Source: Streptomyces sp. NBC_00554 (lineage in GTDB: Bacteria > Actinomycetota > Actinomycetes > Streptomycetales > Streptomycetaceae). Taken from it: a stretch of 64,000 nucleotides of DNA. The stretch lies in assembly GCF_041431135.1 (NCBI RefSeq), contig NZ_CP107799.1, forward strand, positions 5,952,001 through 6,016,000, in the 5' to 3' direction. This document shows positions 16,209 through 25,245 of this stretch, piece after piece; within the stretch, counting starts at the first letter, position 1; every line of letters begins with the position of its first letter. Both the position numbers and the translations under genes were made by a program. Below the pieces are notes generated by a model. That model was not told where the DNA came from, did not search any database, and saw only the letters and a program-made list of their open reading frames with translations.

Positions 16209-16781
16209 ATGGAAACGCCACCGCCGCCCACCCCGCGCACCGAGCCGACCGACGCGGACGTCGAGGCCTTCAAGCAGCAGCTGGGGCGACCGCCGCGCGG
16301 GTTGCGCGCGATCGCGCACCGCTGTCCCTGCGGTCAGCCGGACGTGGTGGAGACGGCGCCCCGCCTGCCCGACGGGACGCCGTTCCCGACGACGTACTAC
16401 CTGACGTGCCCGCGTGCCGCTTCCGCGATCGGCACGCTGGAGGCCAACGGGGTCATGAAGGAGATGACGGACCGTCTGGCGAGCGATCCGGAGCTGGCCG
16501 CCGCGTATCGCGCCGCTCACGAGGACTACATCGCCCGGCGTGACTCCATCGAGGTCCTGGAGGGCTTCCCCAGCGCGGGCGGCATGCCGGACCGGGTGAA
16601 GTGCCTCCATGTGCTGGTGGGCCACTCCCTGGCGGCGGGTCCGGGCGTGAACCCGCTGGGCGACGAGGCGATCGCGATGCTGCCGGAGTGGTGGCGCAAG
16701 GGGCCCTGCGTGACGTCCTCGGAGGACTCGCGGCAGCCCGGCGCCGAGGCGTCCCCCGCCGCAGAGGAGGCCGCCAAGTGA
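16209..16781 (+). CDS. DUF501 protein
   Basis: The 190-residue protein matches the actinobacterial DUF501 family. It has a cysteine pair in HRCPCGQPDVV, then the block FPTTYYLTCPRA, a helical middle part and the conserved end MPDRVKCLHVLVGHSLAAGPG, which carries a further Cys and two His, suggesting a metal site. The biochemical role is unknown. It sits between the divIC-like gene and the ppx-like gene, with a 4-base GTGA overlap with the latter. ATG 16209 is preferred; a start at 16173 would add 12 residues encoded by simple repeats. Confidence 0.85.
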   Translation: METPPPPTPRTEPTDADVEAFKQQLGRPPRGLRAIAHRCPCGQPDVVETAPRLPDGTPFPTTYYLTCPRAASAIGTLEANGVMKEMTDRLASDPELAAAYRAAHEDYIARRDSIEVLEGFPSAGGMPDRVKCLHVLVGHSLAAGPGVNPLGDEAIAMLPEWWRKGPCVTSSEDSRQPGAEASPAAEEAAK

Positions 16782-17719
16782 CCCGTGTCGCCGCCATCGA
16801 CTGCGGTACGAACTCGATCCGGCTGCTTGTGGCCGACGCGGACCCGGAGACGGGCGAACTCGTCGACCTGGACCGCCGTATGACGATCGTGCGGCTCGGC
16901 CAGGGCGTCGACCGGACCGGGCGGCTCGCCCCGGAGGCACTGGAGCGGACCTTCGCCGCCTGCCGTGAGTACGCGGCGATCATCAAGGAGCACGGGGCGG
17001 AGAGGCTGCGGTTCGTGGCGACCTCCGCCTCCCGTGACGCCGAGAACCGGGACGAGTTCGTGCGCGGGGTGCTGGACATCCTGGGTGTCGAGCCGGAGGT
17101 GATCACCGGTGACCAGGAGGCGGAGTTCTCCTTCACCGGCGCCACCAAGGAGCTGACCGGCCGGGACGACCTCGCCAAGCCGTACCTGGTGGTGGACATC
17201 GGCGGCGGGTCCACGGAGTTCGTCGTGGGCGAGGAGCATGTGAGCGCGGCGCGCTCCGTCGACATCGGCTGTGTACGGATGACCGAGCGTCACCTCGTGC
17301 ACGAGGGCAAGGTCAGTGACCCGCCGACGTCCGCCGAGGTTGAGGCGATCCGTGCCGACATCGGGGCGGCCCTGGACCTCGCGGAGCTGACCGTGCCGTT
17401 GCGCGAGGCGCACACGCTGGTCGGTCTTGCGGGCTCGGTCACCACGGTCTCGGCGATCGCGCAGAACCTCCCCGAGTACGACTCGGTCGCCATCCACCAC
17501 TCTCGGGTCCCGTACGACCGCGTCCGCGAGATCACCGAGTCCCTGGTGGGCTCGACGCACGCCGAACGCGCCGCGATCCCCTCGATGCATCCGGGCCGCG
17601 TCGACGTCATCGCCGCCGGGGCCCTCGTGCTCCTCTCGATCATGGAGCGGATCGGCGCGACGGAGGTCGTGGTCAGCGAGCACGACATCCTCGACGGGAT
17701 CGCCTGGTCGATCGCGTAG
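16778..17719 (+). CDS. Ppx/GppA-family exopolyphosphatase
   Basis: The 313-residue ASKHA-fold phosphatase has phosphate-1 loop IDCGTNSIRLLVAD, phosphate-2 motif VVDIGGGSTEFVVG, and adenosine-type loop GLAGSVTTVSAIA. It lacks the C-terminal HD domain of E. coli Ppx and GppA, as usual for short actinobacterial Ppx1/Ppx2. It removes terminal phosphate from polyphosphate or from pppGpp. GTG 16778 overlaps the DUF501 stop and follows GAGGAGG. Confidence 0.92.
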   Translation: MTRVAAIDCGTNSIRLLVADADPETGELVDLDRRMTIVRLGQGVDRTGRLAPEALERTFAACREYAAIIKEHGAERLRFVATSASRDAENRDEFVRGVLDILGVEPEVITGDQEAEFSFTGATKELTGRDDLAKPYLVVDIGGGSTEFVVGEEHVSAARSVDIGCVRMTERHLVHEGKVSDPPTSAEVEAIRADIGAALDLAELTVPLREAHTLVGLAGSVTTVSAIAQNLPEYDSVAIHHSRVPYDRVREITESLVGSTHAERAAIPSMHPGRVDVIAAGALVLLSIMERIGATEVVVSEHDILDGIAWSIA

Positions 17720-18186
17720 CGGTGGTGCGTAGCGGTGGTGTGAGGGGGGCTTTGCGGCCCTCCGATCCGCCTCTCCTGAGCAGGTCGGACAACGTATGAG
17801 CGCACTTCAGGGCCCTGGAAAACCTCTCGGCGACGCGCCGTCGGAAAAGTTCGTGAAGTTCTTCACAAGGAAAACGGCCCTGTTGGGCGAGGATTTCTTC
17901 CCCAGGGCCCTTCCAGGGGGCTCACCAGGCCGGGAAGGGTGCTCACCGGAGCGTTCGAGGTGTGTTTCGGGCGTGTGAAACGGGGGCCGACTCGGCTGGT
18001 TCACAGGGGCCTCGCAGGGGCGGAGTGGCAGCTCACGCGGTGTTGACAACGGTCCGCACCACACGGTGGTTCCCCCCTGGCGCCATGACCTGAGTCACGT
18101 GGGCGGCGGAGTGTAGCAGAGGGTCCACCCATGCTTGTGAAGGGGCTCACGAGCGACCCCCCTGGGGCAGGTGGATACTCGATGGC
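17720..18186 (+). promoter_or_regulatory. Long ndh upstream region with Rex-operator-like sites
   Basis: The 467 bases hold no credible gene. Three TGTGAA/TTCACA arrangements are present. GTGAAGTTCTTCACA at 17853-17867 fits the Rex operator consensus TGTGAACNNNTTCACA at 11 of 13 fixed positions. TGTGAAGGGGCTCACG at 18136-18151 fits at 10 of 13. Separate half-sites TGTGAA (17974-17979) and TTCACA (18001-18006) lie between. TTGACA at 18044-18049 could be a -35 box. GATACT at 18174-18179 could be a -10 box for a leaderless ndh message. Confidence 0.55.
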
Positions 18187-19590
18187 ATGAGCACCACGGA
18201 GCGTCCCAGGATCCTCGTAGTAGGCGGTGGGTACGTAGGCCTGTACGCAGCTCGGCGCATTCTCAAGAAGATGCGCTACGGAGAGGCGACCGTCACGGTT
18301 GTCGACCCCCGGTCGTACATGACCTACCAGCCCTTCCTCCCCGAAGCCGCCGCCGGCAGCATCTCCCCGCGGCATGTCGTCGTCCCGTTGCGACGCGTGC
18401 TCCCCAAGGCGGAGGTCCTCACCGGTCGGGTCACCACCATCGATCAGGACCGCAAGGTCGCGACGATCGCCCCCCTCGTGGGTGAGGCGTACGAGCTGCC
18501 TTTCGACTACCTCGTCGTCGCGATGGGCGCGGTCTCGCGCACCTTCCCGATCCCCGGCCTCGCCGAGCAGGGCATCGGTATGAAGGGCATCGAGGAGGCC
18601 ATCGGCCTGCGCAACCACGTCCTCGAGCAGCTCGACAAGGCTGACTCCACGACGGACGAAGAGGTCCGCCGCAAGGCGTTGACCTTCGTCTTCGTCGGCG
18701 GTGGCTTCGCGGGTGCGGAGACCATCGGTGAGGTCGAGGACATGGCGCGTGACGCGTCGAAGTACTACACCAACGTGTCCCGCGAGGACATGCGGTTCGT
18801 CCTCGTCGACGCGGCGGACAAGATCCTTCCCGAGGTCGGCCCCAAGCTCGGCCTGTACGGCAAGGAGCACCTGGAGAGCCGCGGCGTGGAGATCTACCTC
18901 TCCACCTCCATGGACTCCTGCGTCGACGGCCACGTCGTGCTCAAGAACGGCCTCGAGGTCGACTCCAACACGATCGTCTGGACGGCCGGCGTCAAGCCGA
19001 ACCCCGTTCTCTCCCGCTTCGGTCTGCCGCTCGGCCCGCGCGGTCACGTGGACACGCAGACCACGCTCCAGGTGCAGGGCACGGACTACATCTGGGCCGC
19101 GGGCGACAACGCCCAGGTTCCGGACGCCGCCGCCCGCAAGGCCGGTGTCGAGAACGCCTGGTGCCCGCCGAACGCCCAGCATGCGCTGCGTCAGGCGAAG
19201 GTCCTCGGCGACAACGTGATCTCCGGTATGCGGGGCTTCCCGCAGAAGGAGTACTCGCACGCCAACAAGGGTGCGGTGGCCGGTCTCGGCCTCCACAAGG
19301 GCGTCGCGATGATCGTCATGGGCAAGATGAAGATCAAGGTCAAGGGCCGTCTCGCCTGGTACATGCACCGTGGCTACCACGGCATGGCGATGCCGACCTG
19401 GAACCGGAAGATCCGCGTCTTCGCTGACTGGACGCTGGCGATGTTCCTCAAGCGTGAGGTCGTCTCGCTCGGTGCCATGGAGACTCCCCGCGAGGAGTTC
19501 TACGAGGCCGCCAAGCCCGCGCCCGCCCCGGCGGCCGCTGCCGCGCCCGCAGCGCCCGCCAAGACCGAGGAGAAGGCCAAGGCCTCCTGA
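18187..19590 (+). CDS. ndh: Type II NADH dehydrogenase
   Basis: The 467-residue single-subunit flavoprotein passes electrons from NADH to menaquinone without pumping protons. It has an N-terminal FAD fold ILVVGGGYVGLYAARRIL, an internal NAD fold FVFVGGGFAGAETIGEVE, the C-terminal FAD contact YIWAAGDNAQVPD, and an amphipathic membrane-contact region (about 390-430). An Ala/Pro/Lys-rich tail follows. The start ATG 18187 is seven bases after a possible -10 box. The Rex-like sites upstream suggest control by the NADH/NAD ratio. Confidence 0.93.
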   Translation: MSTTERPRILVVGGGYVGLYAARRILKKMRYGEATVTVVDPRSYMTYQPFLPEAAAGSISPRHVVVPLRRVLPKAEVLTGRVTTIDQDRKVATIAPLVGEAYELPFDYLVVAMGAVSRTFPIPGLAEQGIGMKGIEEAIGLRNHVLEQLDKADSTTDEEVRRKALTFVFVGGGFAGAETIGEVEDMARDASKYYTNVSREDMRFVLVDAADKILPEVGPKLGLYGKEHLESRGVEIYLSTSMDSCVDGHVVLKNGLEVDSNTIVWTAGVKPNPVLSRFGLPLGPRGHVDTQTTLQVQGTDYIWAAGDNAQVPDAAARKAGVENAWCPPNAQHALRQAKVLGDNVISGMRGFPQKEYSHANKGAVAGLGLHKGVAMIVMGKMKIKVKGRLAWYMHRGYHGMAMPTWNRKIRVFADWTLAMFLKREVVSLGAMETPREEFYEAAKPAPAPAAAAAPAAPAKTEEKAKAS

Positions 19591-19602
19591 CCTCCGGTCA
19601 CC

Positions 19603-19658
19603 GAACGCCCCGAAGGGGCCTCCCGCCATCCGTGGTGCGGGAGGCCCCTTCGGCGTTC
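19603..19658 (+). terminator. Long stem terminator after ndh
   Basis: A stem of more than 20 pairs forms between 19603-19626 and 19637-19658 (inner arm GGGGCCTCCCGC against GCGGGAGGCCCC), starting 12 bases after the ndh stop. No T-run follows, as is common in Streptomyces. Confidence 0.8.
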
Positions 19659-19839
19659 CCCCGGCGTCCCTCCCCGGCGTCCCCTTCGGCGTTTTCGCGA
19701 CGGCAGAGGCATCACCAAAAACATGGCCCATGCACGTATTTTGCGAAGCCGTAACGCGGAAGGGGGACTGCGCGAAGACCATGTTGGTGTTTACGTGGGT
19801 GTTGGAGCGTTCGGGAGTGTCGTCACGGAGGTGTGCGCC

Positions 19840-21126
19840 ATGCAGGACGCCGCGCTGCGGCTGAAGAGCCTTGTCGAACAGTTGCTGGGAGCCCCACTAC
19901 CGCTGCGCATCCGCGCCTGGGACGGCTCGGAGGCAGGGCCGCCCGCCGCCCCGGTACTCGTCGTACGGAATCGACGGGCCGTGCGCCGGCTGCTGTGGAA
20001 GCCGGGGGAGCTGGGCCTCGCGAGGGCATGGGTCGCCGGAGACCTCGGAGTGGAGGGCGACCTGTACGCCGCCCTCGACCTGATGTCCGGGCTCCTGTGG
20101 GAGCGGGGAGAGGGCGCGAGAGGGGTCGGGGAGGCGCTGCGGGATTCCGAGGTGCGCGCCGCCCTTCGCGGCCTGGTGAAGCTGGCCGGGCCGCTGCCGC
20201 CCGCCCCGCCCGCCGAGGAGGTGCGCAGACGCCGCCACCTGCACACCAAGCGCAGCGACAAACGGGCCATCAGCCACCACTACGACGTGGGGAACGACTT
20301 CTACGAGATCGTCCTCGGCCCGTCGATGGTCTACTCGTGCGCCTACTGGGAGGATGACGGCTCCCTCGAGGACGCACAGCGCGACAAGCTCGAACTCATC
20401 GCCCGCAAGCTGGACTTGAAACCGGGCCAGCGGCTTCTCGACGTCGGGTGCGGCTGGGGTTCCATGGCCATCCACGCGGCCCGTGAGCACGGCGTGAGCG
20501 TGGTCGGCGTGACGCTTTCGCAGGAGCAGGCCGCGTACGCCCGTAAGCGGGTCGCGGACGAGGGGCTCACCGACCGGGTGGAGATCCGGGTGCAGGACTA
20601 CCGGGACGTCACGGACGGGCCGTACGACGCCATCTCGTCGATCGGGATGGCCGAACACGTCGGCGCCGAACGGTACTTGGAGTACGCCGAGACGCTGCGC
20701 CGGCTGCTGAGGCCCGGCGGCCGGCTGCTCAACCACCAGATCGCGCGCCCGCCGCGGCGGGACGAATCGGCGTACTCCGTCGACGAGTTCATCGACGCGT
20801 ACGTCTTCCCCGACGGCGAACTCGCCCCCGTCGGCACCACGGTGACCCAGCTTGAGCGGGCCGGCTTCGAGGTCCGCGACGTGGAGTCGATCCGTGAGCA
20901 CTACGCCCTCACCCTGCGCCGCTGGGTCGTCAACCTGGAGGAGCAGTGGACGCGGGCCGTACGGCTCACCAGCCCCGGCCGGGCCCGCGTCTGGCGCCTG
21001 TACATGGCCGCCTCCGCGCTCGCCTTCGAGCACAACCGCATCGGCGTCAACCAGGTGCTGGCGGTCAGGACACCGGAGGCGTCCGGCGCGTCCGGGATGC
21101 CGCTGAGGGCGCGTGACTGGAACTGA
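19840..21126 (+). CDS. Cyclopropane-fatty-acyl-phospholipid synthase family methyltransferase
   Basis: The 428-residue protein has an N-terminal Cfa-type domain (1-130) and a SAM-dependent methyltransferase core. KRAISHHYDVGNDFY is the family entry motif, LLDVGCGWGSMAIHAA is SAM motif I, and SSIGMAEHVGAERY carries the bicarbonate-region residues. YVFPDGELAPVG and HYALTLRRWV complete the pattern. It transfers a methyl or methylene group to acyl chains of membrane lipids. ATG 19840 follows CGGAGG; an upstream in-frame start at 19723 is disfavoured. Confidence 0.9.
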   Translation: MQDAALRLKSLVEQLLGAPLPLRIRAWDGSEAGPPAAPVLVVRNRRAVRRLLWKPGELGLARAWVAGDLGVEGDLYAALDLMSGLLWERGEGARGVGEALRDSEVRAALRGLVKLAGPLPPAPPAEEVRRRRHLHTKRSDKRAISHHYDVGNDFYEIVLGPSMVYSCAYWEDDGSLEDAQRDKLELIARKLDLKPGQRLLDVGCGWGSMAIHAAREHGVSVVGVTLSQEQAAYARKRVADEGLTDRVEIRVQDYRDVTDGPYDAISSIGMAEHVGAERYLEYAETLRRLLRPGGRLLNHQIARPPRRDESAYSVDEFIDAYVFPDGELAPVGTTVTQLERAGFEVRDVESIREHYALTLRRWVVNLEEQWTRAVRLTSPGRARVWRLYMAASALAFEHNRIGVNQVLAVRTPEASGASGMPLRARDWN

Positions 21127-21133
21127 TCCGCTA

Positions 21134-21178
21134 CGGCAATGGGGCCCCGTTCCATGGCGGAACGGGGCCCCATCTGCC
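21134..21178. terminator. Bidirectional terminator between cfa-like gene and ABC exporter
   Basis: CGGCAATGGGGCCCCGTTCC (21134-21153) pairs with 21159-21178, with one mismatch, around a 5-base loop. It serves the two convergent genes. Confidence 0.88.
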
Positions 21179-21184
21179 GTACTG

Positions 21185-23713
21185 CTATTCCGACTTGATC
21201 GCCGACAGCATGTTCAGGCGGGACGCCCGCCGCGCCGGCCACAGCGCCGCGAGGATGCCGACCGTCGCCGCGAGGAGCAGGAAGAGGCCCATCCTGGCCC
21301 AGGGCAGGACCAGTTCGTACGTCGCCATGCTGCTGCCGAGCAGTTCACCGGCGGCCCAACCGAAGAACACGCCCAGGCCGATGCCGAGTACGCCGCCGAA
21401 GAGCGAGATGACCAGGGACTCCAGCCGGACCATCCGCTTGATGCCCTTGCGGTCGAGGCCGATCGCGCGCAGCATCCCGATCTCCTGCGAGCGCTCGAAG
21501 ACCGACATGGCCAGGGTGTTGATGACACCGAGGACGGCGACGATGACGGCCATCGCGAGCAGGCCGTAGAGCATGTTCAGCATCAGGGTGAACATGCTCG
21601 CGATGCTGTCGGAGATGTCTTTCTTGTCCTGGACCTGGATGGCCGGGTTGTCGCCGAGGGCCTTCTCCAGCTGGCCCTTCGTCGCGTCCGAGGCGCCGCT
21701 CGACGTCTTCAGCATGACCTGCATGTCGAAGGCGTCCGTGGTGTGCGGGGTGAGCGTCGAGTTGTCGAGCATGATGCCCGAGATCATCTCGTTGCCCTGG
21801 TAGACACCGGCGACCGTCAGCTGCTGCTTCGTGCCGTCCTCGTAGGAGACCGTGAAGTCCGAACCCGCCTTCCAGCCGTGCGACTTGGCGGTGTCCTCGT
21901 CGACCACGACCTGGCTGCCGCCGACCTTGAACGAGCCCTCCTCCATCGTGAGGTCGGTGAGCTTGGCGATGGACGCGCCGTTGACGCCCGTCAGGTACTC
22001 GGTCTCCTGGTCGATGCGCGAGGGCGAGTTGCGCAGCGCGCTGGTGTCCGTGACCCCGTCGACGCCGGCGAGCTTCTTCTCGACGTCCGGCGAGAGCGAG
22101 TTGCCGTTCGCCATCGAGACGACGTAGTCCGCCTTGATCGCGGAGCTGGCCATCTTGTCGATCGACTTCTGCAGGCTGCCCGCCATCACCGTCATGCCGG
22201 TGATCAGGGTGAGGCCGATCATCAGCGCGGAGGCGGTCGCGGCGGTGCGGCGCGGGTTGCGTACGGAGTTCTGGCGGGCGAGCTTGCCGGAGACCCCGAA
22301 GATACGGAGGACCGGTGAGGCGGCCGCGATCAGCGGGCGCGACAGCAACGGCGTGAGGATGAAGACGCCGATGATGAGCAGGACCGCGCCGAGGCCCATC
22401 GGGGCCTGGCCGTCCGAGCCGCTCATGGTCGTCGCGTAGAGGACGACGGCGATGCCCGCTCCGGCGAAGATGGCGCCGATCGTGTTCCGTACGACCAGGG
22501 ACTTCGTGGTCGCCTGGGCGTGCACGCTGCTCATCGCGGCGACCGGCGGGATCTTCGCCGCGCGGCGGCCCGGCAGCCAGGCGGCCAGCATCGTGATGAG
22601 GACGCCGACGAGCAGGGCCGTGGCGACCGTGCCCGGCGAGATCACCAGCGGGCCGTCCGGCACGGGCGCGCCGAGTGTGCCGATCAGGGCGCGCATCCCG
22701 GCGCCGATGCCGATACCGGCGACCAGGCCCGCGACGGCGGCGACCGCGCCGACGACGAACGCCTCGACGAGCACGGACCGGGTGACCTGCCTGCGGGAGG
22801 CGCCGACGGCGCGCAGCAGCGCGAGTTCCTTGGTGCGCTGGGCGACCAGCATGGTGAAGGTGTTGGCGATGATGAAGGTGCCGACGAACAGCGCGATACC
22901 GGCGAAGACCAGCAGCCCCGTCTTCATCCCGCTCATCGCCGAGGCGATCTGCTCGGCCTGGTCGGCGGCGGCCTTGTCGGCCGTGGTGGTGGAGGCGACG
23001 TCCTTCGGTACGACCTTGTCGAGCGCGGCAAGGAGGGCGGTCTGGCTGGTGCCGGCGTCCGCCTTCACGTCGATCTCGTCGTACGTGCCGACCGAGTCGA
23101 AGAGCTTCTGCGCGGTCGCCGTGTCGAAGAGGGCGAGGCTGCCGCCGGCCGCGACGTTGCCGTCGTCGGTGGTGAAGATGCCGCTGATGGTGGGCGTGAG
23201 GACGGGCCCGTCGACGGACAGGCGTACGGTGTCGCCGACCTTGTACCCGGCCCGCTTCGCGGTCTCGGAGTCGAGGGCGACCTGGTTCGGGCCGCGCGGG
23301 GCCTGACCGCCCGTCAGCGGGTACCGGGGGTCCTTCTCCTGCCAGTAGTTCCCGCCCTGGGACTGGAAGCCGCTGCCGACGAGCTTGCCGTCCTTGTCGG
23401 CGATGGCGGTGAAGCCGTTGACGACGCCGACGGCGGAGGCGGCACCGGGGACCGCGGCGGTCTTGTCGAGGAGCGCCTGCGTGAGCTTCTGCTCCTTGCC
23501 GACCGTGTCGCCCGTGGACTCCTGGCTCTCCGGTTCTATGACGACGTCGATCTGGTCGAAGCCCTTGGCGGAGCTGTTCTGGTAGGCGTCCGAGATGGTG
23601 TTGGTGAAGACCAGGGTCCCCGACACGAACGCCACGCCGAGCATCACGGCGAGCACGGTCATGAGGAGCCTGGCCTTGTGCGCGAGCACGTTGCGCAAGG
23701 CGGTACGGAACAT
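21185..23713 (-). CDS. FtsX/MacB-type ABC transporter permease
   Basis: The 842-residue protein has two FtsX-like permease halves. A first membrane helix (about 18-40) is followed by a large extracytoplasmic MacB periplasmic-core-like domain (45-235) and three helices. A central pair of helices, a second extracytoplasmic domain (about 510-690) and three C-terminal helices follow. This is the layout of Gram-positive lipoprotein-release or antimicrobial-peptide exporters. Its ATPase is encoded 77 bases upstream on the same strand. No good ribosome site precedes ATG 23713, so translation may depend on the ATPase gene. The substrate is unknown. Confidence 0.9.
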   Translation of the reverse strand: MFRTALRNVLAHKARLLMTVLAVMLGVAFVSGTLVFTNTISDAYQNSSAKGFDQIDVVIEPESQESTGDTVGKEQKLTQALLDKTAAVPGAASAVGVVNGFTAIADKDGKLVGSGFQSQGGNYWQEKDPRYPLTGGQAPRGPNQVALDSETAKRAGYKVGDTVRLSVDGPVLTPTISGIFTTDDGNVAAGGSLALFDTATAQKLFDSVGTYDEIDVKADAGTSQTALLAALDKVVPKDVASTTTADKAAADQAEQIASAMSGMKTGLLVFAGIALFVGTFIIANTFTMLVAQRTKELALLRAVGASRRQVTRSVLVEAFVVGAVAAVAGLVAGIGIGAGMRALIGTLGAPVPDGPLVISPGTVATALLVGVLITMLAAWLPGRRAAKIPPVAAMSSVHAQATTKSLVVRNTIGAIFAGAGIAVVLYATTMSGSDGQAPMGLGAVLLIIGVFILTPLLSRPLIAAASPVLRIFGVSGKLARQNSVRNPRRTAATASALMIGLTLITGMTVMAGSLQKSIDKMASSAIKADYVVSMANGNSLSPDVEKKLAGVDGVTDTSALRNSPSRIDQETEYLTGVNGASIAKLTDLTMEEGSFKVGGSQVVVDEDTAKSHGWKAGSDFTVSYEDGTKQQLTVAGVYQGNEMISGIMLDNSTLTPHTTDAFDMQVMLKTSSGASDATKGQLEKALGDNPAIQVQDKKDISDSIASMFTLMLNMLYGLLAMAVIVAVLGVINTLAMSVFERSQEIGMLRAIGLDRKGIKRMVRLESLVISLFGGVLGIGLGVFFGWAAGELLGSSMATYELVLPWARMGLFLLLAATVGILAALWPARRASRLNMLSAIKSE

Positions 23714-23790
23714 GGGGTTGTCTCAGTCCAGGGAGGTAGGAGGTCTGCGGGGCGGCACGAGGGGTGCTCGGTCCGATGGACCGGCGGGCG

Positions 23791-24561
23791 TCAGCTCGTA
23801 CGGCCCTTCGAGTCGAACTGCTTCATGCGGTCCAGGACCGAGTCGGCGGTCGGCTCGTGCACCTCGTCGACGATCCGGCCGTCGGCCAGGAAGATGACGC
23901 GGTCCGCGTAGGCGGCGGCCACCGGGTCGTGGGTGACCATGACGACGGTCTGCCCCAGTTCACGTACGGAGTTGCGCAGGAAGCCGAGGACCTCCGCGCC
24001 GGCCCGGGAGTCGAGGTTTCCGGTGGGCTCGTCGCCGAAGATGATGTCGGGCCGGGAGGCGAGCGCGCGGGCGACGGCGACACGCTGCTGCTGGCCGCCG
24101 GAGAGCTGGGAGGGCCGGTGGCTGAGGCGGTCGGCGAGGCCGATCATCTTGATGACGGTGTCCAGCCACTCCTTGTCGGGCTTGCGGCCGGCGATGTCCA
24201 TCGGGAGCGTGATGTTCTCCAGGGCCGTCAGGGTCGGCAGCAGGTTGAACGCCTGGAAGATGAAGCCGATCTTGTCCCGGCGCAACTTGGTGAGCTGCTT
24301 GTCCTTGAGGGAGCCGAGCTCGGTCTCGCCGATGCGCACGGAGCCGGAGGAGAAGCTGTCCAGTCCGGCCACGCAGTGCATCAGCGTGGACTTGCCGGAC
24401 CCCGAGGGGCCCATGATCGCGGTGAACTCGGCCTGCCGGAAGTCGACGGTGACCCGGTCGAGGGCGACCACCTGGGTCTCTCCCTGTCCGTAGACCTTGG
24501 AGAGTTCCGTGGCGCGTGCGGCCACCGTGGTGGTCCGGTCGGCAATGGGGGTGGTGGTCAC
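23791..24561 (-). CDS. ABC transporter ATP-binding protein (LolD/MacB family)
   Basis: The 256-residue ATPase shows Walker A GPSGSGKST, the Q-loop in FIFQAFNLLPTLTALENI, ABC signature LSGGQQQRVAVARAL, Walker B DIIFGDEPTGNLD and H-loop VTHDP. These are characteristic of the MacB/LolD class paired with FtsX-like permeases, here the next gene. GTG 24561 is chosen because AGGAG lies nine bases upstream; an in-frame start at 24612 would add 17 mostly polar residues. Confidence 0.92.
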   Translation of the reverse strand: MTTTPIADRTTTVAARATELSKVYGQGETQVVALDRVTVDFRQAEFTAIMGPSGSGKSTLMHCVAGLDSFSSGSVRIGETELGSLKDKQLTKLRRDKIGFIFQAFNLLPTLTALENITLPMDIAGRKPDKEWLDTVIKMIGLADRLSHRPSQLSGGQQQRVAVARALASRPDIIFGDEPTGNLDSRAGAEVLGFLRNSVRELGQTVVMVTHDPVAAAYADRVIFLADGRIVDEVHEPTADSVLDRMKQFDSKGRTS

Positions 24562-24964
24562 GGGAGGGTGCTCCTGTCGGGACGACGACGATTTCCGGGG
24601 ACGTGTGTCCATCGTCGTGGCCGTTCGGGGCGATGTAGTCAGCCGCTGTTCCGGTTCCGGGGGGCGACTTCGGTCGCACCGGGAGCGCCCGTGTCATACC
24701 TGGGGATGAGGCCCGTCCCTGAGGGTCGCCGGCCGCCGGTGCGGTGAATGTCGTGGAGGCCGCTTGTTCGGACGGTGAAATTCCGTCATTCCGCATGCGC
24801 AGCCGAAAGTCACCCGAAAGGCTATCTGGCATGTGCGGATGGTCCGTACCGAGTGCTGATGCACCCTCAGACATCAATAAAATAAGACAACATCGGTCCG
24901 CCCGCCCGCTGTTCGGGCGATGCGTCCCGATAGGCTCGGAACCTCGATGCGGAGCCCATGGCCT
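24562..24964. promoter_or_regulatory. Divergent control region between the ABC exporter and bldA
   Basis: I see no gene in these 403 bases. Next to the tRNA, TAGGCT at 24929-24934 is a good -10 box for bldA. An unusually AT-rich tract (ATCAATAAAATAAGACAACA, about 24873-24892) lies 35 to 55 bases farther up, striking in such GC-rich DNA. The exporter promoter must lie near 24600-24720 but I cannot place it. Confidence 0.5.
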
Positions 24965-25047
24965 GCCCGGATGGTGGAATGCAGACACGGCGAGCTTAAA
25001 CCTCGCTGCCCCTCGCGGGCGTACCGGTTCAAGTCCGGTTCCGGGCA
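24965..25047 (+). tRNA. bldA: tRNA-Leu(UAA), bldA
   Basis: The acceptor stem GCCCGGA (24965-24971) pairs with TCCGGGC (25040-25046). The anticodon arm is GCGAG-CTTAAAC-CTCGC with anticodon TAA at 24997-24999. A long variable arm (class II tRNA) is followed by the T arm ACCGG-TTCAAGT-CCGGT. The 3' CCA is not encoded. This is the sole tRNA normally reading UUA in Streptomyces, and through that codon it controls development and antibiotic genes. The sequence agrees with bldA as I remember it. Confidence 0.97.
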
Positions 25048-25245
25048 CTTCCCGCACTTGCGACACGGGTGCGGGTCTCGACGGGCGACATTCCGACCGG
25101 GGCCCGCCGAGTCCGGTGCGCGGCCGAATCCTTGACAGAGGGCGTACGTCGTCGGAGACTCGCGTTCAGGAATTGGTGAAGTAAATTTCACTACGCGAAC
25201 ATAACGCGAACGTATCTGGGTCGAGGAACGCGAAGGGGCGTGCCG
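25048..25245 (+). promoter_or_regulatory. pobA promoter region with candidate operators
   Basis: TTGACA at 25132-25137 is a possible -35 box. GTGAAGTAAATTTCAC (25176-25191) is an inverted repeat with GTGAA/TTCAC arms. ACGCGAAC is directly repeated at 25193-25200 and 25204-25211. Such clustered sites suit an IclR-type PobR regulator, which is not encoded nearby. Confidence 0.45.

Noticed and set aside
17796..17978. 60-residue open frame upstream of ndh
   Set aside because: It has no ribosome site, an unlikely composition and it overlaps the Rex-like operator region.
21185..24612. Very long plus-strand frames opposite the ABC exporter
   Set aside because: They are antisense shadows without membrane or family motifs, while the minus-strand genes have full ABC signatures.
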